NCBI GenBank assembly: GCA_947652605.1
Contig: OX393579.1
Location: forward strand, 46,692,970-46,756,969
Source: Elmis aenea
Lineage: Eukaryota > Arthropoda > Insecta > Coleoptera > Elmidae
Length of the DNA: 64,000 bases
Direction: 5' to 3'
In this document: positions 43,220-55,591 of the stretch, one piece after another
Position numbering within the stretch: position 1 is the first letter of the stretch
Layout: each line of letters begins with the position of its first letter
Translations under genes and position numbers: made by a program
Notes under the pieces: generated by a model
Told to the model about the DNA's origin: nothing
The model's database searches: none
What the model saw: only the letters and a program-made list of their open reading frames with translations

Positions 43220-44887
43220 CAGGGTGTCCCCGTTATCACCGCGAATATTTTAAGTGGTGATAGAGGACCTTTTTCTAAGAAAAAATTTCAAGTAAAATTT
43301 TTTCCTAAAATCAAATGCAAAGCTGATATCAACACTTACTTGATTTTTTTACACTTCTGCATTTGTAAGACTCTGTAGCCAAAAATATCAATTTTATCGT
43401 AAAATACCTTTAAGCTTTTTAATAGAACATGAAATTCTCTACAAAATTAGTCCTATTTATTTTTTGTCTACAGGCAATGGTTTAAAAGTTATAAGGCAGT
43501 TTGTACACAAAAATGTAAAAAATTTACAAAATGTAATTGTTTCTTAGACTTTGCAACCGCTGTATCTTTAAAACGAAAGGTTGTACAAAAAAACCGACGG
43601 CCCATTTCGGATAGCAAATTTTATGGGCTACAACTTTGGTTCAGTGAAAGTTTTGGAAAATCAAACCGATTTTCCGGAAAAGCTGAAAATAAGGAATAGA
43701 GTGTAGAAAAAATCCTAGAAATAATGTTTTGTATTTAAAAATGCTTTTAAAAAGAGTGCGATTATGAACTGAAAATGATGGAGGTCATTTTAACCACTTA
43801 TTGAAGTAATTTTGTGGTTACATGTTAATTTTATTGCGTCCAGATGGATTTGCATTGTTTTACATTTTATCGTTTTCGAAGAAAAAAAAACGGGGAATAA
43901 TGATATTTTCTATTTAAAAATGCCATAGCATCGTCACCATTCATAAAATTATGTATCTCATCAATTTCAAAGCTTTTAATGAAGTTTAAAATTCTTCAGA
44001 CAACCACCCCTTATCATCTTTTTAAGGAGCTAACGAACAAATTTAACAAGAAATTGTAAAATTGCATATAAATAATTTTTAAAAATGCCGCATCTTTTTA
44101 ACAAAACGTCGTAGAGCAAAACGGATGCCTATTGCGGATAAGGCTTTTAACGGACTACATAAATATGTTGTTCAATAAAAAACTAAATATATCATAGAAG
44201 TGTTGATAATAGTGAAAAAGGTGAAGAAAAAAAAACGATAAAATGCAAAACAATGCAAATTCATCAACACAATAAAATTAACATGTAATCACAAAATTAC
44301 TTCAATAAGTGTTCAAAATGACCTCCATCATTTTCAGTTCATAATCGCACTCTCTTTAAAAGCATTTTTAAATAAAAAACATTTTTTCTCGGATTTTTTT
44401 TTACACTCTGTTCCTTATTTTCAGCTTTTCCGAAAAATCGGTTTGATTTTCCAAAACTTTCACTGGACCAAAGTTGTAGCCCATAAAATTTGCTATCCGG
44501 AATGAGCTGTCCATGTTTTTGTACAACCTTTCGTTTTAAAGATACAGCGGTTGCAAAGTCTAAGAAACAATTAAATTTTGTAAATTTTTTACATTTTTTT
44601 GGACAAACTGCCTTATAACTTTTAAATCATTGCCTGTAGACAAAAAATAAATAAAACTAATTTTGTAGAGAATTTTATGTTCTATTAAAAAGCTTCAAGG
44701 TATTTTACGATAAAATTGATATTTTCGGCTACAGAGTCTTACAAATGCAGAAGTGTAAATAAATCAAGTAAGTGTTGATATCAGCTTAGCATTTGATTTT
44801 AGGAAAAAAATTTACTTAAAATTTCTTCTTAGAAAAAGGTCCTCTATCACCACTTAAAATATTCGCGGTGATAACGGGGACACCCTG
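43220..44887. mobile_element. Foldback family C, 1668-bp palindrome
   Basis: Ends CAGGGTGTCCCCGTTATCAC and GTGATAACGGGGACACCCTG with TA on both sides. The arms are about 670 bp each (43220-43890 and 44217-44887) with high identity; shared blocks include CTCTATCACCACTTAAAATA, TTCATAATCGCACTCT and AAGTTGTAGCCCATAAAATT. The unpaired centre is about 325 bp. Non-coding. Confidence 0.92.
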
Positions 44888-44889
44888 TA

Positions 44890-46074
44890 TATCGAGAAAC
44901 TATAGTTATTATCTACACAAAAATTTTAATTTTATATACAAACCCTTTCAAAATCTTATAAGAGAAAGCACAACCTGCATTACAACTTGAACTCATTGGC
45001 CATCATTAACAGAAAAAAAAAAAAATTTAGGGAAGGTAATTTGTTAAATTTCAACAAACGTTTCTCGAAATAATCCAAATTTGAGAGAACATACTGCTGC
45101 ATCTTCATGTTTGTCTGGAAGAAGCACTTACATTTGTAAACTAGTTGTTTCGTAAATCAAAATAAACAAGCCTATTCAGATAAGTCCTCTCCGAGATGAA
45201 AATGTTGATGCAACTTTGCGATTAAATACAACGAATAAAAAATCCTGATAATCACTATGGGATAAAAATTCAAGCCCAACGTTTTCACTGTGTAAGTCTT
45301 AAAATTAATAATTATTGTCATTCATGGATTATTGTTTCTGGCAATATATCTTAGGTTTGCTTTAAACATTATATAAAAAGTTGCTTAACTTTTGTAGAAA
45401 GTCATCCAATTTTATCTGCTGTTAATGTGGTGCGTAGCATTTTCACAAAATAGTTAAAAACGAAGGTAAGCTGAGTAGTGTTACGTTAACTGATAGTAAT
45501 TAGAGTCGACGTTAGCGTTTAATCGTACACGGCTTGCTATTTTTATAGTAAACTGGGCCAATTAGCCATATAATGGGTAGCAATAGTCACTTTAGATTAG
45601 TACCCAATACAGAAATGTTTAGTCATTTGTTTAAAAATAGTAATCGAAGATTTTTTGCATCAGACAACTCACAATTAATGAGATATTAAAATAAAACAAG
45701 GATTATTTTGTAAGAATTCTTCAGAGCTGTATTTGACACGTTTCATTATTAGTTTAGTTAGGAAAATGCAAGCTGTGAAGCGTTCGCTCCATGCGAAAGC
45801 AACAAGTGGATGATATGGGTAACGTTTTTGATGTTAACAGTAGGAGTATAGCTAGGCGCAAATTGAGACGCGTACGACACGTGTGAAACGACCTACCATG
45901 AGCGCCATGGTGTGAAAATACAAAAAGGAGCACAAAAGGCACGTAAACTAAAAAGTCTTCCTTATAAAATTAACATTAAAGAAGAAAAAAAGCAAAATCA
46001 GTGAAACCCAAAGCACTGTTTGCAAAAAATGATCGTCGGACAAAAATTCCATCGTCTTGCAATAGTCGAAATAA
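44890..46074. other. AT-rich DNA, possibly containing transposon debris
   Basis: No gene called. The last stretch (about 45930-46074) may belong with the zinc-finger remnant that follows: one frame reads KNDRRTKIPSSCNSRNKPST before a stop. Confidence 0.4.
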
Positions 46075-46248
46075 GCCTTCTACATCCAGTTTTACCTAAC
46101 ATGCGGTACTGTTTCTTGTGCAAAAAAAGATAACGAATTAAATATGATTCAATGTCAAGAATGTCTAAAATGGGTGCACGCTTTTTGCGCTAATGTGTGC
46201 ACAACGCCCATGAGAAAGTTATATTTTCGTCCACCTCCCTTTTTGTAG
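46075..46248 (+). pseudogene. PHD-like zinc-finger coding remnant
   Basis: In this frame the sequence reads TCGTVSCAKKDNELNM and then IQCQECLKWVHAFCANVC, with the cysteine pairs, WVH and final cysteine of a C4HC3 (PHD-like) finger. The frame is closed by TAA just upstream and TAG at 46246. The preceding basic/serine-rich text is in a neighbouring frame, so the gene is broken by at least one frameshift. A finger like this ends some insect pogo/Tigger-type transposases, which is my preferred reading, but a lost host gene cannot be excluded. Confidence 0.5.
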
Positions 46249-46317
46249 ACTATGAAAATTAACTTATTTTAATATAATATTAACTTTGTTACTTTGTTTT
46301 GAATATACAGGGTGAGT

Positions 46318-46975
46318 CATTAGTGGCGGATCGGTCGATTGTGGCTAAACGGTTTGAGATAGAAAGTTGATTCACACGGTAATTCACAGTTTTTTCTTCC
46401 GAACACGATAAAAATATTTTTAAATATACAGGGTGAGTCACCTCTCTGGAACCAATAGCAACTTTTGTATTTCAAATACAACACCCCATTTTTTATTTAA
46501 TATTATTGACCGCCTTCATTTTAGCTTTACATCGATATAAAATAGGACAGGTTTTTATGCGGCCTTGTCACAAAAAAAAAATCAAAATTTTTCAAGGTTT
46601 TAAGTCTTTATTTAAAAAATTCTCCCGAAGTGATTTTTCGAAGAACAGAGTTGTAATTTGGTAAGGATATGTAGAAAACATTGCTCTATTAGCTCGATAC
46701 GAAAAAGTTTGAATTACGCATACAGGGTTTTCATAAATAGGTGGCAAGTTTCCTGATTTTCAAAAGCTCGTAATTCAATTTTTTCAAATGCAAACCCCTG
46801 TATTTTCTTTTGTCATCGAATTCGTCTTTAAGAGAGCTTCATTTTTTGTTAAATATGTCCTACACCCAAAACTCATACTTTTCGAGATATTCGACTTTTT
46901 TTTTTCTTCTAATCGTTATTAAAGCAAATAGGATGCCGTGGAAATCGAAAAAGCTGACTTTACTAACCTTGTCAG
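46318..46975. repeat. Dispersed repeat E, copy 2
   Basis: Starts CAGGGTGAGTCATTAGTGGC after TA, with a second terminus CAGGGTGAGTCACCTCTCTG at 46439. Matches 27655-28290. No clear right terminus in either copy. Confidence 0.75.
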
Positions 46976-48248
46976 CATCTTGACGCTAAACACCTTAACG
47001 TAGCAATGCAATTACTTACTTTTTATTTTAAAAAAAGAGTTATTTTTCAGTACTACGTTATAAACATAAAAACCATAAACAAATTTACGCTTTTTAATTA
47101 GTTGTGTCTTGAATTTGGCACTTTTATTTCCTGATATTAGCCATAATATGTAAAAATGTTTTAAACGACGATTACAGCGTTTTCATTTGACCAGTTTCGT
47201 TGTAACAAACAGACAAAACTCGTCGTATTTTTACCATTAAACTACATTAAAATTAATAGCTTCCTTAAACTGGAGTTACTTCAAACGACTCGCCTTTCTA
47301 AACACTCTAAAACACTATCGCAGCATAAAAAGTTACTTTTTAAGTAAATTATAGTTCCGGCACGACTTTATCTCTAATTGATCCAATTGTTCATTTTCAG
47401 TATTGCTTCTTTATCTGCTAAAAGATCCGAGTTACGCTATTGCAACTTGCATCATTCAGCTGACGAGTGTTTTTCTTCAAGATCGTTTTAATCCGATTCC
47501 GAAACCCCAATCCAGTTACATTAGTTTAACATACATAATTCGTGTCGATCAAAACAAATGTGTGATAATTTTAGAAAACGCTCGATCAATCGCTTCATGT
47601 TTTAAATATCTAGTGTATAAAACTTATTTAGTTTAGGTTTGTCTGTTGTATTTAAAGGTCGCATTCTTATGGTGTTTTAATTGCTCAGATGTCTCTTTTT
47701 GGCTGCTGGATATTTTTGAAAAAATTGTACTTATTACTTCACATATTTTATTGTTATTTTGGCACTGGCAATTGTTATTTTTCTAAGTAATATACAAAGT
47801 ATGAAATAAGCAAAACGTACATCGATTTTACATGTTTAATTTATTCAAAGTTATTCAAAAAAGAACCAGCCAAATAAATTTGCAGTGTACGAGGTCACTT
47901 TATCAGTAAATAATGGCATTGAAATTCCTCTAAAATGGACGCAATTATGTCATATGCATTTTTTTTAACTTAAAAAGGTTTTCTAAGCGATAAAAAATAT
48001 AGAACGTGTCGTATTAATTTTTAAAAATTAATACGAAAAATTAATACGAGGTTAAAAAGATAATAAAAATTGTTACATTTAAAATTAGCTTAGATTCTGT
48101 AAATTCTACTGTCTCTATCAAAGTTTTTAATGATAAACAACAATAAAATTTAACAACAAATTGACAGTATTTACATCCATCTTGATTTTGTGTTATTTAG
48201 TTTTTCATATTTTACGGGCATGTTACGTACAATATTTTTTCTGCGTCC
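46976..48248. other. AT-rich, apparently single-copy DNA
   Basis: No gene supported. The plus-strand frame 47403-47636 has no recognisable domain. A small palindrome CGTATTAATTTTTAAAAATTAATACG lies near 48009. Confidence 0.4.
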
Positions 48249-48515
48249 GCCACTGACACCAAAATCACTATCGTCACCATCCATAATTAAACAATAACTT
48301 AACAAACTACAGGTGAAAACTCGCTTGGTGGTATAACGACGCTTGTTTGACAGCGCAAATCAACAAAACAACTCATCACCATGGCAACCAGCTACTTTCA
48401 GGCCTAGGCCGGTAAAGAGTTGTTATTACCATGGCAACCAGTTACTTTCTGGCCTAGGCCAGTAAAGACGTATTTTCCAGCCTAAAAATTGATCGGTAAC
48501 CACTGATATTCTGGC
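48249..48515. repeat. Dispersed repeat J, copy 2 (X-box-like sites)
   Basis: Same layout as 25164-25424. X-box-like strings at 48375-48388 and 48425-48438. The two copies are in the same orientation about 23 kb apart. Confidence 0.8.
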
Positions 48516-48934
48516 CGGACGCAGAAAAACGTAAATAAAAACAAATAAATCTAAACGCGCGGACATTCGGCAACACAAAATATTTAATAAATGTTTATTA
48601 AGTGAATTTAGTTTTTCTACGGAAGTTTTCCTTCATAGATAATAAAATAAACGATTTAAAGGTAAACATTACACGTTAACAATAATGCATGTTTACAAAC
48701 ATTATTGTTTCATAATTTCCTAAGAAAAATATTTTGTACTAAATCAAAATGAATCGTTACATTTTTAGATCAACCAGTTTTAGTGACTTCAAATTATCAT
48801 TGTTAACGATACCACAGACCACAAGTACTTTATATGTCAACATAATGTTCAGTCAACGAACGCTAAAACTTTCTGGTGTACCGCAAACAAAACTAATGTT
48901 TTCGACGTCTGAGAGACCCTGACCTAGTAAAATA
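48516..48934. other. AT-rich DNA, nothing recognised
   Basis: No gene, RNA or repeat partner seen apart from a short inverted pair ACAATAATGCATGTTTACAAACATTATTGT near 48680. Confidence 0.4.
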
Positions 48935-49335
48935 TAGTTATTTATGTATCAAGGCCAAAAAGTTTAACTTTTTCGGCCGCGTCTGGTTTGCAGCAAACAG
49001 GCAAGGCCGAAAAAGTACGTTTTGGCCGAGGTGCATATTACATTTTTTGTGCGATCGAATTAAAAACAATTTAAATTTTTAGTAATTTTCAAAATTATAG
49101 GTTAGAAACTACGTGACATTCTGTCACTGACAGATGACGGCGTATGTACTGCATTACCGGCCCTCTCCTTAGCAACGGCCGTAAAAGTTACTTTTTCGGC
49201 CGTTGCTAAGGGTAACGGCCTGAAAAGTAACTTTTACGGCCGTTGCTAAGGATAGGGCCGGTAATGCAGTACTTTATGGTTGCTAACGCGTCCGTCAAAC
49301 AACTGTTTCTAGTACGATCGCACAAAAAATATGTA
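48935..49335. repeat. Dispersed repeat K, copy 1
   Basis: GC-richer repeat with nested inverted blocks: AAGGCCAAAAAG.../...CCGAAAAAGTACGTTTTGGCC, CTTAGCAACGGCCG alternating with CGGCCGTTGCTAAG (49180-49250), and GCATTACCGGCCC/GGGCCGGTAATGC. Ends near GTACGATCGCACAAAAAAT, whose reverse occurs at 49036. Matches 53466-54032. Confidence 0.8.
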
Positions 49336-50267
49336 ACGATTAATGAAAAAGCTATTCGACAAAAACTTGTTGTTTAATTAAATTACTGTCACTTTTTCGC
49401 TATATATTTCACGGCAGAACTAAAAAAAAAGGAAAGGTAGGTATTTATTTTTTGATCGCCACATAAAATTTTTTGCTTAGTAAAAGGTTGTCATACTCGG
49501 TCGGTATTAATTATTGCCTAATAAAATGTTAAATTCCGCACATTTTGAGTAACGCTATGGAAACTTGGAAACCAAATCAACAAAAAACGTAAATTGGCTT
49601 ATTCTATTTATATCAAACTTAAAATAAATCAGGTCGACCATTTAGATATTTGTTGTTAAAATAAAGTCATAGTAATCTGGAAATGGCGTAACTGTTTAAA
49701 ATTGAGTCTATTAAAATTAAAAGTAATTAGAACTTAATTTTTACTAGCAAAAATATTCATCAAAATACGTTTGAAAAAGGAAATAATTTAAAATATCATT
49801 ATAACTGGGTAACAATTACTGAATTGCAAATTTAATTTAAAAAAAAAATATTAATCTTAACATTTACAAACGTGTATAAAACACGCTGGAGTTTTGATCC
49901 ACATTTTGGTGTTCTATACATATATCAAGTTTTTATGAAAAAATTCTTCGCCAAACTATTTCACATAAAAAGACAGTAAAAAATACTGCATGTACGCTGT
50001 ACGTCGTTCTAAAAGATTGGGCGTCCGAGCGCTACTAACACAAAATCTAGATAGCGCTTCCAGCTAATTCCGAGAATTGCGAATATTGTAATTAATTGGC
50101 CACTAATGGATATATTTAGTCACTGCTACTTTAAATCTAATTGCACAGTAGCACTATACGTCGTTCAGAATGTTCAACACTTCCGTTCTAAAAAGAGAAG
50201 ACCAGTAACTTCTCAAATTTTTTCAACGTAACTGTAATATTATTTTTTAAACAAATAGGACGCATTG
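49336..50267. other. AT-rich, apparently single-copy DNA
   Basis: No gene or RNA recognised. Confidence 0.4.
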
Positions 50268-50269
50268 TA

Positions 50270-52185
50270 CAGGGTGTCCCAGATAAAATTTCCAACATGG
50301 GGATCTCGCTTATTATGAGGTTATTACAGGTTTGCTTAAATTAGATTAATTATTCTCAAGTGTGAGAGGAGCTACAATCAATTTTTAAGAGTACAAAGTT
50401 CGTCGTACCTTAGATGTTATAGCAAAAAATATGAAAATGTCGAATTTCTTTTTTCTCTCATAACTTTTTCATCTTAAATCATTAGATTAATTTTATTAGT
50501 ACTATCTTAAGATACTTTTTAATGGACATTGTAACTGTTATTTTAGATTTTTTTATCACTTACCATTTTCGAGATATTAACCTAACTTCATTTTTTCTTA
50601 GGAGCGAAGTTGGCTGTGGAATAGTTAAATGCGCTTTTTTTTCTCTCTTTTTAATGATATATTACTTGCTATATCTATTTTTATAAATAAGTCACAAAAT
50701 CAAGAAAAATTGTATCTTACCAGTCACTTATCAAGTTATCTATGAAAAAAGAAACAAAAAACAACGAATTAAATGTCAAATGACAGTGACCATTTGTCCA
50801 CAGTATCATTTATTAGAATTTTATAGTATTGTTGTGTAATTCGATAGTAGTTGTAGCAAATTTGTTATCATATACAGGGTGTGTAAAAATTGGCGAAAGC
50901 GCTACACGTGGCGATGTTCTTCGTAAAATAAGTCGAAAATCTTAATACGAAAATGTTGTACCATGCTTGCTGTGTCTGTCTGCAAGAGGTCCTCAAAGTT
51001 TTGACATTTAGTCCTTTAATAAGCGTTATTATTTAATACTTGCAAATGAATAAGCTGCAATTTGGAATAAAAATAAATTTCGAATAGTATTTTTTCCTAG
51101 ATATTGTGTTCTTCCTTTCAAAAATTGGTGTTGAAAATATGTAAATCACTGATTTGAATGAAAATAATACATATGGCAACAATGTCATTAGCTGTCATCT
51201 CTGTTTTTCTCGTAATTATTTCTAGTTTGTGTTTTACGATACCCAAAAGTTTGCAGCTATGTTTACGAACTGAAGGCTTTCAGTTCGAACAAAAATTGTA
51301 AATACCTAAGTAAAAATTGCTGATAAAAAAATGTCCAAACGCAAATCAAGGTATGCAATGTTGCCATTTTTTTCTTTAAATGGTTCCTGATGCCATAGGA
51401 AGCATGGTACAACATTTTTGTATCAAGATTTTCGACTTAGAATTTTACGAAGAACATCGTCACGTGTAGCGCTTCCGCCAATTTATACACACCCTGTATA
51501 TTATATAATTATGGGCATATTTACAACTCATGAAAAATTTTACATGTTAAGATGCTACATTCTTTGCAATAGAAACTGTGTACCTACTAATAACAAATTT
51601 GCTACAAAGACTATCGAATTACACAACAATAATATAAAATTCTAATAAATGACTGCAGCCAAATGGTTACTGTATTTGACAGTTAAATAGTTTATTTTTG
51701 TTTTTATTTTCATTGATAGCTTGTTAAGTGATAGGTAAAACACGATTTTTTTAAATTTGTGACGTATTTATAAAAATACATGTAGCAAGTAATATCTTAT
51801 TAAAAAGAGAAAAAAAGAGAGAACAGTTAACTATTCCATAGCCAAGTTCCCGGCCCATAAGAAAAAAAGAAGTTAGGGGTAATCTCTCGAAAATGGTAAG
51901 TCGTAAAAGAATCTAAAATAACAGTTAGGTACATTCTCCATTAAAAAGTAGGTACTAATAAAATTGATCTAATGATTTAAGATGAACAAAGTTAGGAGAG
52001 AAAAAAGAAGTTCAACATTTTCATATTATTTGCTATAACATCTAAGGTACGACGAACTTTGTACTCTTAAAAATTGATTGTAGCTCCTCTCACACTTGAG
52101 AATAATTAATCTAATTTAAGCAAACCTGTAATAACCTCATAATAAGCGAGATCCCCATGTTGGAAATTTTATCTGGGACACTCTG
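50270..52185. mobile_element. Foldback palindrome (family R) with nested element
   Basis: Ends CAGGGTGTCCCAGATAAAAT and ATTTTATCTGGGACACTCTG with TA on both sides, plus the subterminal block ATGGGGATCTCGCTTATTAT. The arms run to within about 20 bp of the nested 50875-51496 element, which sits almost exactly at the palindrome's centre. Without it the element is about 1.29 kb. Confidence 0.9.
50875..51496. mobile_element. Complete 622-bp CAGGGTGTGTA element
   Basis: Inverted ends CAGGGTGTGTAAAAATTGGC and CCAATTTATACACACCCTG, each about 110 bp long, with TA on both sides. Unlike the other families, the centre is not palindromic. A truncated relative lies at 16849-17416. Confidence 0.9.
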
Positions 52186-52187
52186 TA

Positions 52188-53465
52188 TACACAAAAAATA
52201 AATATTTATGTCAGCAGAAAAGAAAAAGAAATTGACAAAACTTCAAGAAATTTTTTGCATTTATTTTTCGTTGTATTTGACTGACACAAAAATTACGTCT
52301 CTTGACAGCTGTTTGAAATTTGTACAAACAAATAGGTACTACGTATTTGTGATGAGCTAATAATTAGTAACGATATTTAGGCTCAGATAGCACCACATTC
52401 CAAACGTCAAGAAAAATCTGTTGAGTTGTTATGAACCAAAATACCTAAGTGAATCATGCACACCTACAAACTAATACGTTTGGGTAAATGACGTTAGTAC
52501 ATTCTTTAGAATTAATTGCATCTTTTCATTTATCTTTTAAAATAAAATGTTACACATAAAACCGGACAAAAAAATATATATATATTTTTTTTATATTTCT
52601 ACTATGCATTAAAAATAGAGGTGCGTCTTCGACATTTGCAATCGAACGAATATAGGGTATGAAGTGTCTGTCTGTTGGTCTATATCGTTAACCACGTTGG
52701 TAAAGTTGGAAATAGTTACCAAAAAAAGGCACGACGTTAAGAAAATTAGGCAGTATCACCAAGTTCCCCAAAAAATTACAAAAACTGAAATATGAAAAAA
52801 TGTTCTACATAAATATGTTGTTGTTATCTATTGCTGAACATTATCAAATTATATTAATACAGATGGTTGACTGAATGAGTGAGTTAGGATGATAGAATTT
52901 GGTTACAACAATGTTTAAATGAATGAAGTGACATAAAAACACATCAATATTTTTAAATTTTTGCCTATATGAATAAGAATTCAATTGCTTGACTAGTTAG
53001 AAAAGGAATTTCTACTACAGGGTGTTATGCAAAAGATAAAATGGTGTCGTAGACCTAATATTGGTACATTATAATTGATTAGCGATTAAATATAAGAACA
53101 ATACATTTTGTGGAGAAATATTAGTGTTCTGCGAGATTTTAAAGAGAGCATATTTAAATTTTCACAATATTTTTTATATGGTTTCTCTGGAAATTTGAAT
53201 TTTTTTTTTTTGCAAAAATGATGAATTTTTTTTGGATTTCCTCATACTGTGGGTTCCGTACGATAGAAGAAAAATTTAAACTGCTATTAATATATGAGCG
53301 TATGATAAAACCAGGCATTTTAATAGATTTAGTTTTAATATACTTGATATGTTTATTTAACAGAAGTTTTAGAGACCAATAAAATTCCTAATACTTTACA
53401 ACAGTGGTGTTTATAGCAATTCAGTTATTTAAAGTATAATTATGTTGAATTATACTTTAGTTTTG
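52188..53465. other. AT-rich, apparently single-copy DNA
   Basis: No gene or RNA seen. A CAGGGTGTTATGC at 53019 looks like a solitary foldback end. Confidence 0.4.
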
Positions 53466-54032
53466 TGTAATAGTTATTTATGTATCAAGGCCAAAAAGTG
53501 TAATATCAAGGGACATTTGTGACGTTCTCGTTAATTTTGCTCGACTTGCTAATTTAAATATTTAAAGTATCGATAATATAAAATATCTGTGGCTGATGAA
53601 CTACAGTCCAATGCCAAACAACCCCAAAAAATAAAAAAAAAATAAAAAAAAATAGTTATTTATGTCAAGGCCAAAAAGTGTAACTTTTTCGGCCGCGTCT
53701 GGTTTGCTGGCTGAGACGTAGTCGAAGCCAGCAAACAGACAAGGCCGAAAACGTACGTTTTGGCCGAGGTGCATATTATATTTTTTGTGCGATTGAATTA
53801 AAAACAATTTAAATTTTTAGCATTTTTCAAAAATATAGGTTAGAAACTACGTGGCATTCTGTCACTGACAGATGACGGCGTATGCTGTTAGCTTTAATGC
53901 AAATTTACGCTGTAGCGGCCGAAAAAGTTACTTTCAGGCCGTTGCTAAGGATAACGCCGGTAATGCAGTACTTTATGGTTGCTAACGCATCCGTCAAACA
54001 GCTGTTTCTAGTACGATCGCACAAAAAAATAA
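53466..54032. repeat. Dispersed repeat K, copy 2, with an internal duplication
   Basis: Matches 48935-49335. The left edge (AATAGTTATTTATG..., AAGGCCAAAAAGTGTAA) occurs twice, at 53468-53503 and 53651-53684, bracketing about 150 bp of unrelated sequence. A hairpin GTCTGGTTTGCTGGCT/AGCCAGCAAACAGAC lies at about 53697-53741. One GGCCGTTGCTAAG arm is deleted relative to copy 1. Confidence 0.75.
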
Positions 54033-54414
54033 TTTCAAAGCACTTACCGACATCATATAAGTTTGTTATATTTCTAATTTTGTAATAAACACTTTGTTAT
54101 CGATTTTTCAACTTTCCATATATTCTCGAAAAAAAAAACAACAACGTAGTAGCTTAATAAGTAATACCAACAAACACGTAGCAACATTATAGCATGTTTG
54201 TTACTCCTCATCAAATAAGCCATAATTTTAAATATTTTTTACATACCTTTTTGTCAAATAAGGTCAACATGTAATTTTGTATGTGCATAAATGCAAACTT
54301 TTGGTTTCTTCGAAGTTTGCTGTTATTAACACCTCTCTTTCTTTAAAAAATAACTAACAATACACATGAAAACCCGTACAAAATTTAAAAAAAAAATCGG
54401 TTATAAGACTAGTG
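54033..54414. other. AT-rich DNA, nothing recognised
   Basis: No gene, RNA or repeat partner seen. Confidence 0.4.
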
Positions 54415-54416
54415 TA

Positions 54417-55589
54417 CAGGATGATCCAAGTTCGATGGGTTACATTGGTATCTCGCAATAATCACGATAGAGAAACGGTTAAATTGCCAAAATGTGCAAG
54501 TTTTTTGAGACAAAATCAGAACCGTTTTCAAAAAAAATCCAGTTTTTGAGTTATCGGAAAAAAGTGTGTTTTTGTCATATTTCCGTAATTGTTATAAAAT
54601 CGAAAACCTTTATAAAGATTATTTTTAGATATATTTATGTAAAATTCGATTATAATTTAAAAAAAAAAATTACCCTCGCCGTTAAAAGGTTATGGCATAA
54701 ACTTACATTTTTGTAAATAAAATCTCTATTTGAATTCCTTTTTTTTTTTCATTCCAAATATATAAGGGTTGATGTAGTTATTATCAACAATACGCAAGTT
54801 ACGAAGATTTTTTAGCTTTTTTTTAAAGAAAAACAAAGTAGGCTGTGAAAACAAAGAAAATACAAGGTGTAAAACCTTTTAAAACTCATGTGGTACAAGT
54901 TACGAAGGTTTTTTAATTTGTTGTTGTGATAAGCATTATAAATATTTGAACATAAGATATACTACATAATTGCCGATTCTGACTATTTTGTTGCTATTTA
55001 ATGTTCAAATATTTATAATGTTTATCTTAACAACAAATTAAAAAACCTTCGTAACTTGAACCACATGAGCTTTAATAGGTTTCACACCTTGTCTTTTCTT
55101 TGTTTTCACAGCCTACTATGTTTTTCTTTAAATAAAACTAAAAAACCTTTGTATAATATAACTTGCGTATTATTGAAAACAGCCACATTAACCCTCATAT
55201 ATTTGGAATGAAAAAATATTAAGAAATATAAATAGGTCATAGCCAACTAAAGCTTCCATTTAAAAAAAGTTAAGTTTGAGTCATAACTTTTTAACGGCGA
55301 GCGTAATTCTTTTTTTTTTTTAAGTATAATCGAATTTGACATAAAATACCTAAAAATAATCTTCATAATTTTTTTTTATTTTTACAACATTAACGGAGAT
55401 ATGAGACATTATAAATATGGCAAAAACACACTTTTTTCCAAAAACTCAAAAGCCGCAAAGGATAGAATATTTTTGAACAAGATTCCGAGTTTGTTTCAAA
55501 AAACTGCACTTTTTTGGTAAATTAACTGTTTCTTTATCTTGAATATAAACGAGATACCCATGTAATCCCATCGAATTTGGACCACCCTC
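54417..55589. mobile_element. Foldback family A, 1173-bp copy
   Basis: Ends CAGGATGATCCAAGTTCGAT and ATCGAATTTGGACCACCCTC beside TA. Long arms fold about a centre near 54990 (TGTTGTGATAAGCATTATAA versus TTATAATGTTTATCTTAACA). More diverged than the 57401 copy. The frame 54492-54716 is arm sequence, not a gene. Confidence 0.88.
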
Positions 55590-55591
55590 TA

